Part shown: positions 7,768-14,839 of the stretch, in pieces | Position numbering within the stretch: position 1 is the stretch's first letter | Layout of the letters: each line of letters opens with the position of its first letter | Origin: a virus | DNA length: 29,543 nucleotides | Virus record (IMG/VR): IMGVR_UViG_3300022602_000309 | Span: 1 to 29,543 of that record | Strand: one strand, 5' to 3' | The notes under the pieces: model-generated | The model's input: only the letters and a program-made list of their open reading frames with translations | What the model was told of the DNA's origin: nothing | Database searches by the model: none | Translations under genes and position numbers: made by a program

Positions 7768-8196
7768 CTACGCTGTCGTAATTGTTACTGAATTAATGTT
7801 GCCTATTCCTACTAAATAATTGGGGGTAAGGTTTCTGTCTACGCCGCTAGAACCCCCTACAGGATACCAGCCCCACTGTATAACTCTACTACCGCCTTCA
7901 GGATAACCAGCTTGCGTAATGCTATTGCCGCCGCCTTGTTGCGTCTGCAATCCACTTGGACCAGATGCGTAATAACTAATATCAGGTCTTGGTTCCCGAA
8001 CTGCTTGGGGATCATTTACTGGATACAAGCCAAGTTGTAGCTGTGGCTGATCTGGATCCCAACACTCAGGACAAACCTTAATGCTGACTAATTTGGTCTT
8101 GATTGTTAGCTTTTTTAATTCTACTAACTTATATCGTTGACCACATCTGTCACATTCCGCAATACTGTGTTTGCCACTAGCATACTTAGTTGGCAT
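7768..8196 (-). CDS. Zinc-ribbon-containing hypothetical phage protein
   Basis: 142 residues. The N-terminal third has two CxxC pairs, C15/C18 (ECDRCG) and C42/C45 (VCPECW), spaced as in a treble-clef or zinc-ribbon fold. The remainder is Gly/Pro/Gln-rich (SGLQTQQGGGNS, IQWGWYPVGGSSG) and likely extended. I recognise the arrangement as a conserved companion of the neighbouring neck gene in related phages, without a known function. The start at 8196 lies two bases after the stop of the neck protein gene. A structural zinc site in a virion or assembly protein is the simplest reading. Confidence 0.72.
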   Translation of the reverse strand: MPTKYASGKHSIAECDRCGQRYKLVELKKLTIKTKLVSIKVCPECWDPDQPQLQLGLYPVNDPQAVREPRPDISYYASGPSGLQTQQGGGNSITQAGYPEGGSRVIQWGWYPVGGSSGVDRNLTPNYLVGIGNINSVTITTA

Positions 8197-8198
8197 AC

Positions 8199-9131
8199 TT
8201 ACCTCGCGTAAAACAAATTGCGCGGCACAAATCTAATTGATACATCTTCTCTATCTTCTTCAATAGCCTGTTGCAACTGTTCCATATACTCAGCTTTTAG
8301 ACCTGCTGCCCGCTGAATATCCATATTTGGAAGCTTCATTGCTAAGTAATATGCCAATCCAGCCACCAAGCAATTAATCCAGCGGAATGGTATATCTTGA
8401 ACATATACACCAGTTCCTGAATCCTGAACCCGTCTCATACGCCAATAAACGAGCGTATACGTCGTTCCATTATCGGGGGTAGGCCATACTGCCAAGCTGG
8501 GTAATTGCTGGTCGTAAATCGCTGCTCCAACGCTATGTGACGCCGCTGTAGTATTGTACTGTCCGCGGTAGCAGTTTAAAAGCTGGTTTCCTGAAATATT
8601 GACATAACCAATGATCTCGCTATCAATCTGGATAAATCCAGTAGACCGCATATTAAATGTAGAACTCAGGATAATTGTGGTAGCTGATGGGGTCAAAGAA
8701 GCCGCCAATGTTACGCCAGCATAAATATTGGAATTACCGGTTTGACGGTTGTACCAAACTTGAATTGGACGACCATAGGTCAACTTATTAGGGATCGTAG
8801 AATAAGTAGACTCAGAAATACGATTTAGGTTGATATCCTGCTGATTGGCGGCGCTAGAGTTATTAGTGCGAGTAACCAAATCTAGGATATCAATAGTATC
8901 TGCACCGACTGGGTATATAGCTTGGCCATATACTAACGGAATAGAGATTTCCTCTACTGTCCAAAAATTGATACCGCGGTTAGCCCATTCAATTGTTAAT
9001 AGGTTGATAGACCTTTTTGCGGTGCGAAGATCATATCCAGTGCGTAACTGCGAGCCACAACGCTCAAAGGCTTCTTCTACAAGCTCAGTGAGGTCAAGGT
9101 TAAATGTTGAATTACCACTGGTATATGCCAT
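8199..9131 (-). CDS. Neck/tail-tube-type structural protein, putative
   Basis: 310 residues. The N-terminus (LDLTELVEEAFERCGSQL, TGYDLRTAKRSINLLTIEWANRGINFWTVEE) is a strongly conserved phage module found in adaptor or tail-tubular proteins of short-tailed phages. A beta-rich middle contains ATTIILSSTFNMRSTGFIQI and ELIGY-like strands (SEIIGYVNISGNQLLNCYRG). The C-terminal helix includes YLAMKLPNMDIQRAAGLKAEYMEQ. It is probably the second connector-type protein, with the gene at 6172-7101 as the other; which one docks to the portal cannot be decided here. It couples to the 59-residue basic protein gene by TAATG. Confidence 0.72.
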   Translation of the reverse strand: MAYTSGNSTFNLDLTELVEEAFERCGSQLRTGYDLRTAKRSINLLTIEWANRGINFWTVEEISIPLVYGQAIYPVGADTIDILDLVTRTNNSSAANQQDINLNRISESTYSTIPNKLTYGRPIQVWYNRQTGNSNIYAGVTLAASLTPSATTIILSSTFNMRSTGFIQIDSEIIGYVNISGNQLLNCYRGQYNTTAASHSVGAAIYDQQLPSLAVWPTPDNGTTYTLVYWRMRRVQDSGTGVYVQDIPFRWINCLVAGLAYYLAMKLPNMDIQRAAGLKAEYMEQLQQAIEEDREDVSIRFVPRNLFYAR

Positions 9132-9310
9132 TATTTTTTCTTCATGCCTTTAAGGGTTTCAGCCAATCTAGCTCTCTGCCCTAACTTGCCGGGCTTTTTT
9201 GCAGCAGCAGCTAGTTTCTTAGCAGGAATAGTTTTGCCTTCCTTAACGCCTAATTCTTTTTTTAATGCGCCGGGCTTTTTAATAGCCTTTTGAATCCATT
9301 TTTCAGCCAT
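9131..9310 (-). CDS. 59-residue basic hypothetical protein
   Basis: Short gene: ATG at 9310, TAA at 9133-9131, with the stop overlapping the next start (TAATG). The protein begins MAEKWIQKAIKKPGALKKEL and continues with GVKEGKTIPAKKL, AAAAKKPGKLGQRA and ETLKGMKKK. It is strongly basic and probably helical. I recognise this as a small conserved phage protein of unknown function; the KKPGAL...KKLAAAAKK pattern is distinctive. Coupling on the downstream side and conserved composition argue that it is a real gene despite its size. Nucleic-acid binding is plausible from charge only. Confidence 0.78.
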   Translation of the reverse strand: MAEKWIQKAIKKPGALKKELGVKEGKTIPAKKLAAAAKKPGKLGQRARLAETLKGMKKK

Positions 9311-9312
9311 TT

Positions 9313-9573
9313 TTAGCTCGCTTGTGTAGTGACTTCTGGAGCAACTTCTACAGGGGCAACTGCGGGCGCAGGTGCTGTATCAACCACAGGATCAACAACA
9401 GGAGCAACAACTGGAGCGGGAGCAGCGTTGGAAATATGGGATTCCAAGCTTGCAATGATTGCTTCAGTTTTAGGATTGACTGCGCCAAAAGCGTTTTTTT
9501 CATTATTAAAAGCTTTCTTAACTATATCTAAAAGGTGTTCTGCTTCTTGTTCTAAATGCTGTAATAAACTCAT
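9313..9573 (-). CDS. Small helical protein with Pro/Ala/Val-rich tail
   Basis: 86 residues. Residues 1-50 are an amphipathic helical segment (SLLQHLEQEAEHLLDIVKKAF). Residues 51-80 are a Pro/Ala/Val-rich low-complexity stretch (APAPVVAPVVDPVVDTAPAP), likely extended and flexible, as in linker or periplasm-spanning proteins. No signal peptide or membrane segment. The ATG overlaps the stop of the upstream gene by four bases (ATGA). Function is not recognisable. Confidence 0.65.
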   Translation of the reverse strand: MSLLQHLEQEAEHLLDIVKKAFNNEKNAFGAVNPKTEAIIASLESHISNAAPAPVVAPVVDPVVDTAPAPAVAPVEVAPEVTTQAS

Positions 9574-9830
9574 TTTTTCCTCGCTGCTCTCATGTTATCA
9601 ACTAAATTAGGGTATGGTCTGCCAGCTGCTTTAGCCATAGCTTTTGCACTAGCTTTTTTGGCTGGTGATAGCTTCTTAGATTTGCCTAATCCTTTTGGAC
9701 GTGGCTTATCCCAAACTTCACCGCCTTTAGCAAAAAGGTCAACATCATTCGGATTATCTGTACGATGAATAACCTTTTTCTTGGGCATTTTGGAAGGGCT
9801 TACTGCACCCATTCCGCGACTCGCCATCAT
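9570..9830 (-). CDS. Small basic conserved phage protein
   Basis: 86 residues, Lys/Arg/Ala-rich: MASRGMGAVSPSKMPKKK near the start, then an FAKGG motif, KGLGKSKKLSPAKKASAKAM and a C-terminal GRPYPNLVDNMRAARKK. I recognise this small family from other phage genomes, where it sits among similar short genes; no function is known. Two consecutive ATGs occur; the first (9830) overlaps the upstream stop as TAATG. The high positive charge suggests binding to DNA, RNA or the capsid interior, which is inference only. Confidence 0.73.
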   Translation of the reverse strand: MMASRGMGAVSPSKMPKKKVIHRTDNPNDVDLFAKGGEVWDKPRPKGLGKSKKLSPAKKASAKAMAKAAGRPYPNLVDNMRAARKK

Positions 9831-10033
9831 TACTTCTTGCCCTTAGCATAGCCACCGCCACACATTGCCTTAACGTGTTCGTGGTGCAATTTGTGACCAG
9901 CAGCGTGTTTCTTGAAATGCTCATGATGTTGAGCGTGTCCATCGCCGCCATAATGCTTTTCCATATGGTCTGGGTGAATCATATGCTCTTCAGCTTGCAT
10001 ATCTTTAGAGAGTGGTGGGTGATCCATTTTCAT
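9830..10033 (-). CDS. Histidine-rich 67-residue protein
   Basis: 67 residues, 14 of them histidine (HAQHHEHFKKHAAGHKLHHEHV), with a single cysteine at position 58 before a GGGYAKGKK tail. The frame is open much further upstream (to 10210), but that part overlaps another gene. The ATG at 10033 has a good AAAGGA ribosome binding site starting in the preceding stop codon, so it is the true start. Dense histidines suggest metal binding (Zn, Ni or Cu) or pH-sensitive behaviour. The family occurs in other phages without an assigned function. Confidence 0.72.
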   Translation of the reverse strand: MKMDHPPLSKDMQAEEHMIHPDHMEKHYGGDGHAQHHEHFKKHAAGHKLHHEHVKAMCGGGYAKGKK

Positions 10034-10046
10034 AATATTTCCTTTA

Positions 10047-10685
10047 TTAGCAATATTTACCGCGGGTTTTTCCCTTTTGTGCAATACCATCAGCACGGGA
10101 TGATGCAGTACCGCCAGAAGCCATCTTCTTAACCATACCACCTTTTTTCTTGGTATTAACAGGAGCGCCATTGCCAATATCGTTACCAGCCATTTTGACA
10201 TTAGTGCCACGAGTCATACCGCGCTCTTGATCTGGATGTTGACCAAATGGTTTGATACCTTTTTTAGAGGGAGCCATTTCGCCTTTTTCTACTGGGAACT
10301 TAGTCATTCCACCAGCAGCCATCTTTTTAACTTTTCCGCCTTTTTTCATTGAAGATTCAAAAGACTTCATGTTGCCTTCAGATTCAAGTGGCTCAGTCTT
10401 ACCAGTATCACCCAAGTTCATGCCACGGGTTAAACCGCGTTTTTGAACATCAGATTGACCAAATTTACGATGCTTGTTTGAACCAGCTTCTACATCTTTC
10501 GACATATTGCGTGGACCCATTGTTTCTTTCATTTTCATATCGCCACCCTTTTTAAAAGATTTGCCCTTATCGGCCTTTACAAAATCCTCACCGACAGAGC
10601 GAGGGATACCTACTTTTTTAGCAAATTTCGCATTATGCGCAACTGCTTCCATTAAATTATGTTGTTTTTTAGAGACACTTGGCAT
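10047..10685 (-). CDS. Lys/Gly-rich repetitive phage protein
   Basis: 212 residues. The N-terminal module (MPSVSKKQHNLMEAVAHN, FAKKVGIPRSVGEDFVKADK) is a conserved phage family start. The rest has internal duplication: FGQxxxQxRGxTRGxN appears twice (around KFGQSDVQKRGLTRGMN and PFGQHPDQERGMTRGTN). KKGG-x-V-KKMA-x-GG also appears twice. The C-terminus, KKMASGGTASSRADGIAQ followed by KGKTRGKYC, is shared with the adjacent 77-residue protein. An upstream in-frame TTG at 10691 is less likely than the ATG at 10685, which overlaps the preceding stop (TAATG). Function unknown; the disordered basic character fits an assembly- or DNA-associated protein. Confidence 0.75.
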   Translation of the reverse strand: MPSVSKKQHNLMEAVAHNAKFAKKVGIPRSVGEDFVKADKGKSFKKGGDMKMKETMGPRNMSKDVEAGSNKHRKFGQSDVQKRGLTRGMNLGDTGKTEPLESEGNMKSFESSMKKGGKVKKMAAGGMTKFPVEKGEMAPSKKGIKPFGQHPDQERGMTRGTNVKMAGNDIGNGAPVNTKKKGGMVKKMASGGTASSRADGIAQKGKTRGKYC

Positions 10686-10918
10686 TAGCAAAAACGTCCT
10701 TTAGTTTTGCCGCGTTGAGCAATACCATCCGCACGCGCAGAAGCAGTACCACCTTTAGCCATCTTTTTAGGTGGCTGTGGTGCTGGCTGTGGATTGCCAC
10801 CTAATGCTTTAGCCAAACCAGAACCTTGACTAGCTTGTTTGTCCAAATTAGCCTGCGCTTCCTTGTTCTGTTTTTCAGTACCAAGGATGTTGTCTTTAAG
10901 ATCCTGTAATGCGCCCAT
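10685..10918 (-). CDS. 77-residue protein with shared RADGIAQ C-terminal tail
   Basis: The N-terminal half is helical and polar (MGALQDLKDNILGTEKQNKE). A Pro-rich linker (NPQPAPQPP) follows. The last ~27 residues, KKMAKGGTASARADGIAQ then RGKTKGRFC, nearly duplicate the C-terminus of the next gene's product (10047-10685). A conserved C-terminal tag ending in cysteine on two otherwise different proteins suggests a common docking or sorting signal. Both ends of the gene overlap neighbours by TAATG, so it belongs to one translational chain. Function unknown. Confidence 0.74.
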   Translation of the reverse strand: MGALQDLKDNILGTEKQNKEAQANLDKQASQGSGLAKALGGNPQPAPQPPKKMAKGGTASARADGIAQRGKTKGRFC

Positions 10919-11160
10919 TATTTATGTCCTTCTATGAAGCGGTCTAACTTAGCTTCTAGTTTATCAAATCGGTCAATAATTTGTTGCATATCGCCACGAA
11001 CCTCTACTTTGGTAATATAATCGCGAGCCATTTCTTCGCGGGTCTTGTTAACCAAAATAGTAACGCGGTCTAATTCATTAAACTTTTCTTTAACAAAGTA
11101 TCCAATTGCTCCAACAACGATTGTCAGTAACGCATTCCAAAATTGCATAATCGCTTCCAT
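10918..11160 (-). CDS. Small membrane protein with C-terminal coiled coil; holin candidate
   Basis: 80 residues. Residues ~5-23 (MQFWNALLTIVVGAIGYFV) form one hydrophobic transmembrane segment, followed by a charged coiled coil (KEKFNELDRVTILVNKTREE, DRFDKLEAKLDRF). A GTG four codons upstream keeps the frame open, but the ATG at 11160 overlaps the preceding TAA (TAATG) and is preferred. One membrane span plus a cytoplasmic coiled coil is compatible with a small holin or a membrane anchor. No endolysin gene is nearby to confirm lysis function, so holin is only a candidate. Confidence 0.68.
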   Translation of the reverse strand: MEAIMQFWNALLTIVVGAIGYFVKEKFNELDRVTILVNKTREEMARDYITKVEVRGDMQQIIDRFDKLEAKLDRFIEGHK

Positions 11161-11405
11161 TAGCACTTCCACTTCTTTAAAGATTTGTTAATACGGCTAT
11201 CTGGATCATTTGCTGTCTTAGCAGAAGTTAGTTTCTTTTTCATCCCACTCATGCGGGCGCAAAAGGATTTCTTCCGCGATCCGCCTTTAGGTTGGGGTGC
11301 CTTTAGATTCATGCCTTCTTTTTTAGCTGATGCTCTACCTTTAGCATTTAAGCCGCCGGAGGGGGATTTCCCCTCCTTGCGTTGCCAAGCTGGAGTCTTA
11401 GCCAT
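11160..11405 (-). CDS. DUF6321-like small basic protein
   Basis: 81 residues. The signature MAKTPAWQRKEGKSPSGGLN, AKGRASAKKEGMNLKAPQP, KKSFCARMSGMKKKLT and DPDSRINKSLKKWKC matches the family I know as DUF6321, common in tailed phages. It is basic, with two conserved cysteines (in SFCARMSG and the terminal WKC). Function is not established; a nucleic-acid- or capsid-binding role is guessed from charge. It follows the large structural gene at 11407 by a one-base gap and is coupled to the membrane-protein gene downstream. Confidence 0.82.
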   Translation of the reverse strand: MAKTPAWQRKEGKSPSGGLNAKGRASAKKEGMNLKAPQPKGGSRKKSFCARMSGMKKKLTSAKTANDPDSRINKSLKKWKC

Positions 11406-11406
11406 A

Positions 11407-13935
11407 TTAAGCCATCGCTTCCTGACAAACTACGTTAACTTGAACTACTGTACCGGTTGTAGTTGTAATCGCTACAGTCAAGATATCAGCTACGTTACCT
11501 TTAATGTTGGTTAATACAGGGAAGAAGTTTGTCAAATCCAATTGTTGCAGTGCATTATTGGGAGTTGAGAATGCGTAAACTACTTCACCACCACTTAAGC
11601 CAGTTGCATTTAAATCTACCTCAGCAAATGAGTTAAATGAACCAAGTGTATTTAAAGGTTTAAAGTTAGCGCCTTGTAATGACAACTGATTAGTTGGCGT
11701 ACTAGCAATTAACTCAATCAAAGCAGTTTGGCTGGTATTAGTCAACAATGTTTGTGGCAATAACTGTCCACGATCAATCAAGCCAATCTGATATGAACAG
11801 CCAGCAGTTGGTACATTAGGCAATGGATTACCAGTAACTATGTCGCCAAATGTGATTGCAGAGGTTGTGTTACTTGTAATACGACCTGTATATGGCGATG
11901 TAATAGTCTGACCAGCTAACGTAATTGCGCCCGGACTAGATGGTAAATAGATCTGTGCCTGAGTAGCATTTAGCGCTGTTACGTTAAAAATACCATTGTA
12001 CTGGGTAGGTGCTGCGCCAGAGATGGTAATAACGTTATTGGTTGCCAAGCTAGTGATTGATGCAAAACTTAAAGTTACAGGGAATTGAGTTACGCCACCA
12101 ATGACAGTGGCTGCTCCGATTGCTGCGCCAGTAAGACTTGGCAATGCTGCTTGATAGTAAACCGACTTACCAACCCATTGATTTGCACCCCAATATGTTG
12201 CTGTTGGAGTGGAGGTCAATGTTGCACCATTTGCCAAAATAATTGGCAGAATCATTGTGCTTGTTGTTGGAACAGACTGAATCAACCAAGTTTGTGCTGA
12301 ATAGGTTGTTATAGCAGTTAAAGTGCCAGATACACCAGTTTGCGAGGAACTTAACTGATATGTACCAACACCGCCTACTGCATATGATGTAACTGTACCA
12401 GCAACTTGTGTTGTAAATGTTTTGTTTACAGTAATGGTTGCACCGTTAACAGCGGTAATGTATGTACCTGCTTGAATACCTGTACCAGCAATTAATTGAC
12501 CAACTGCAAATCCAGTGCCAGCCGCCAATACAACAACGCTAGAGCCGATTGCGCCACCGCTAGAGTATGCTTGTGAACCAACGGCACCGCTAGTTGCGGT
12601 TAACTGAGAAGTAATTGTGGTTCCAGAAGCAATTCCAGTACCAGTCAACGACATACCAGATTGAATAGCACCAGCAGTAATTGTAGTTACTGTTAATGTT
12701 GCGCTGGCAATTGTATATCCAGTAATGGATGCAGTTTCAGTAAATGAGCTTAAAGTAATGTACTGAGCTGGGTTATTAGCTTGTGCTGGATTGGTTACTG
12801 CATATCCATGAGGAGATGCAAAGGTAACCAAAGCTTGACCGCCACTAGCTTGACCTACAACAGAAGAAATTGCTGGAGTAGCTGCGCTGATAGTTAAAGT
12901 TTGTGGAGTTCCACCAGTAGCAGCAGCGTTAGTTTGGTCAAAAATATCTGAACCAACTGCTCTCATGCGGAATGACATGGCTGGATAACGAGTTACAGCA
13001 CCAGTCAAGCTACGCTGTTGAGAAGCCGCATAGTTACCATAAGAATAGGTAAATCCACGCTGTTTATCAATTCCGCCTTCAACCAATACTGACACACCAT
13101 AGTGGGTCATTAAAGATTGACCAGAAGAACCATTATCACGTTGCTCATAGCGAACTGGCAAGTTACCAGTACGGCTCCAAGGTTTAACCTGAGCTACACC
13201 ATTTACTGTACCGTTACCTGTACCAACTTGATGAACAACCCAAGGCTCACCGTTGATGACTACGCCCCAACGCAAAGCACCAGCACCATACCAAGCATAC
13301 TCTTGCCAAATCATCTGAACTTTAGTCCAGTCAATTGAGTTAATAATATTCTTGTTACCGTTCCAAGCTTCCATTGGGAATACTTGATCCACTGGCAAAC
13401 CACCTGAGTCAGAGCGAATTACGCAATACATTGCATATGGATTACCGGGATAAGGTGCGCCACTTTGCAAAAAGAAAATACCGTTGGAATCATCAAAAAT
13501 ACCAACACGTTGTGTCTGACCGCTAACTGATGAACCAAAGTTTACGTTAGAAGCCATGTACATTGTCTTACCGGGCTGATAACGATGGTAAGGACGTGAT
13601 TGACGAATAGTAATATCACCGGGAGTGTTACCACCACCAATGTTCATTGATACACCACCTAAACCGGGGTTTTGAACAATGTAAGCTTGACCTGATACGT
13701 TTTGAACAAACTGTTCCCAACGCAAAGGCTGAATGCCATACTCAAAGTCAGCGTCATAAATGTTTTGAGATTGTGAAACTTTAAGCTTACCTACAACGTC
13801 ACGCAAACGCTGAGGGGCAACAAATTGAGCAGCGCCATCAATACCCGTTAATGGGGTAGAAGCGGTCTGTGTACCCATAGCACCCGTTTGAGTGTTGGGT
13901 GAAAAGAAATTCAATAAACTCCATCCTGCTGACAT
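11407..13935 (-). CDS. Large virion structural protein, putative fibre/tail component
   Basis: 842 residues. Residues ~1-345 form a conserved N-terminal region (GAAQFVAPQRLRDVVGKLKV, IYDADFEYGIQPLRWEQFVQ, LRWGVVINGEPWVVHQVGTG) that probably contains a virion-binding or carbohydrate-binding beta fold. Residues ~345-700 are a chain of Thr/Gly/Ala-rich beta repeats with recurrent GTGI-x-x-GT-x-IT motifs (SGMSLTGTGIASGTTIT, GQLIAGTGIQAGTYIT), typical of modular phage surface proteins. The C-terminus includes QTALIELIASTPTNQLSLQG. The gene has a strong AAGGAG site and is the first after a terminator. No named family recognised; structural assignment rests on composition, size and position. Confidence 0.7.
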   Translation of the reverse strand: MSAGWSLLNFFSPNTQTGAMGTQTASTPLTGIDGAAQFVAPQRLRDVVGKLKVSQSQNIYDADFEYGIQPLRWEQFVQNVSGQAYIVQNPGLGGVSMNIGGGNTPGDITIRQSRPYHRYQPGKTMYMASNVNFGSSVSGQTQRVGIFDDSNGIFFLQSGAPYPGNPYAMYCVIRSDSGGLPVDQVFPMEAWNGNKNIINSIDWTKVQMIWQEYAWYGAGALRWGVVINGEPWVVHQVGTGNGTVNGVAQVKPWSRTGNLPVRYEQRDNGSSGQSLMTHYGVSVLVEGGIDKQRGFTYSYGNYAASQQRSLTGAVTRYPAMSFRMRAVGSDIFDQTNAAATGGTPQTLTISAATPAISSVVGQASGGQALVTFASPHGYAVTNPAQANNPAQYITLSSFTETASITGYTIASATLTVTTITAGAIQSGMSLTGTGIASGTTITSQLTATSGAVGSQAYSSGGAIGSSVVVLAAGTGFAVGQLIAGTGIQAGTYITAVNGATITVNKTFTTQVAGTVTSYAVGGVGTYQLSSSQTGVSGTLTAITTYSAQTWLIQSVPTTSTMILPIILANGATLTSTPTATYWGANQWVGKSVYYQAALPSLTGAAIGAATVIGGVTQFPVTLSFASITSLATNNVITISGAAPTQYNGIFNVTALNATQAQIYLPSSPGAITLAGQTITSPYTGRITSNTTSAITFGDIVTGNPLPNVPTAGCSYQIGLIDRGQLLPQTLLTNTSQTALIELIASTPTNQLSLQGANFKPLNTLGSFNSFAEVDLNATGLSGGEVVYAFSTPNNALQQLDLTNFFPVLTNIKGNVADILTVAITTTTGTVVQVNVVCQEAMA

Positions 13936-13950
13936 AATATCTCCTTAAAT

Positions 13951-13976
13951 TTTAAAAAGGGGTACCGAAGTACCCC
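13951..13976 (-). terminator. Intrinsic terminator with UUCG loop
   Basis: On the minus strand the sequence reads GGGGTAC-TTCG-GTACCCC followed by TTTTT. That is a perfect 7-bp stem capped by the very stable UUCG tetraloop plus a U tract. It lies between the gene ending at 13986 and the start of the 842-residue protein gene at 13935, so it ends or reduces transcription from the promoter at 14790-14818. The downstream genes therefore need read-through or a promoter not identified. Confidence 0.88.
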
Positions 13977-13985
13977 ATCGGATTA

Positions 13986-14702
13986 TTAGTCAAAGTTACC
14001 GTATGGATAGGTTGAACTTGTTCCAATATTGGTATCAGACTGAGCATATTGTAATGTGATGCCCATCTTACCGCTAACTGGAGCGCCCAAGCTTGATCCA
14101 AGCATTTGGATTGTTACAACCACTTGGCTAAACCATGTTGGCTGATTGCCGGGCTGAACGTTTTGTACATCTTGCAATGTAGATTGAACGTTAGCATATT
14201 GGCTTGCGGTATAGGTTGCAATAGTACGGCCAATTGCGGTAGTAGTGTTTGCTGCAACGCTACCATATACTGCGCCAGTAGAAGAGGTAACAAACTGGTT
14301 AGAAATGAATACGTTAACTACAGTAGCTACGTTTGATGAGCCATCAGTTGGCTGTGATAGGTAGTCAAAGTAAATATTTTGAATATTTGAAGCTTGTGGC
14401 AATAAGAATACAGCGCCACGATAAATAGTACCAGAAGCATCAGCTGTAGGAACTGTAGCAACAGTAGGACCGCTAGCGCTATAAGAACCAGCTTGTGGAG
14501 TCCAGATAGTGCCTACGTTGTTAGGAATATTGTTTGGAGATACAAACACTGTTGATGCGCCGCTGTAACCAGCAGTACCAGCAGTAGTATTAGCAAAGTT
14601 TAAAAATGCTGTTTGTGTCAATAAAGCTGCGCCAACGTCACGTTGCGCGCCAAAGCGTTGGTCACCAGATAGAATTGGGCCTTCAAATGTACTACGTCCC
14701 AT
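13986..14702 (-). CDS. Virion structural protein, putative
   Basis: 238 residues starting MGRSTFEGPILSGDQRFG, an N-terminus I recognise from phage structural proteins encoded near capsid genes. The body is Thr/Ser/Ala/Gly-rich and beta-like, with YRGAVFLLPQASNIQNIYFD and a C-terminal ISGKMG-like strand (VSGKMGITLQYAQSD). The frame extends upstream to 14798, but a strong AAGGAG site lies just before the ATG at 14702 and the extension would overlap the promoter. It forms its own transcription unit, with a promoter at 14790-14818 and a terminator at 13951-13976. That arrangement fits a protein made in high copy, such as a head or tail decoration protein; this is inference. Confidence 0.75.
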   Translation of the reverse strand: MGRSTFEGPILSGDQRFGAQRDVGAALLTQTAFLNFANTTAGTAGYSGASTVFVSPNNIPNNVGTIWTPQAGSYSASGPTVATVPTADASGTIYRGAVFLLPQASNIQNIYFDYLSQPTDGSSNVATVVNVFISNQFVTSSTGAVYGSVAANTTTAIGRTIATYTASQYANVQSTLQDVQNVQPGNQPTWFSQVVVTIQMLGSSLGAPVSGKMGITLQYAQSDTNIGTSSTYPYGNFD

Positions 14703-14789
14703 AATGGACTCCTTATGCAAAAGGCTCATTCCAATCGTTGCATCGTCTGCTGGGGCAGTGGCGGAATAAGCAATCACCCAGATGTTGTA

Positions 14790-14818
14790 TTTATACACTA
14801 CTTAAACTTTTATATCAA
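14790..14818 (-). promoter_or_regulatory. Sigma70-like promoter for the structural gene at 14702
   Basis: Reading the minus strand, a -35 element TTGATA (14818-14813) and a -10 element TATAAA (14795-14790) are separated by exactly 17 bases. Transcription would start near 14783, giving a leader of about 80 bases before the ATG. The promoter overlaps an imperfect inverted repeat at 14795-14828 that could serve as an operator. Confidence 0.65.
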
Positions 14819-14828
14819 GTTTTAGTGT
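14795..14828. repeat. Imperfect inverted repeat in divergent promoter region
   Basis: Arms ACACTA(ctt)AAACTT and AAGTTTTAGTGT are reverse complements over 12 bp apart from a 3-base insertion in the left arm, with a 7-base spacer. The element sits between the divergent starts at 14702 (minus) and 14840 (plus) and covers the -35 to -10 interval of the minus promoter. A TAAACTTTT direct repeat at 14803-14811 and 14828-14836 adds to the symmetry. It may be an operator or a transcript hairpin. Confidence 0.5.
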
Positions 14829-14839
14829 AAACTTTTGGG

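Noticed and set aside
10034-10210. N-terminal extension of the His-rich protein
   Set aside because: Overlaps the Lys/Gly-rich gene in another frame; the ATG at 10033 has a clear ribosome site.
10918-11160. Confident holin assignment
   Set aside because: Only one membrane span and a coiled coil are visible and no endolysin is near; kept as a candidate only.
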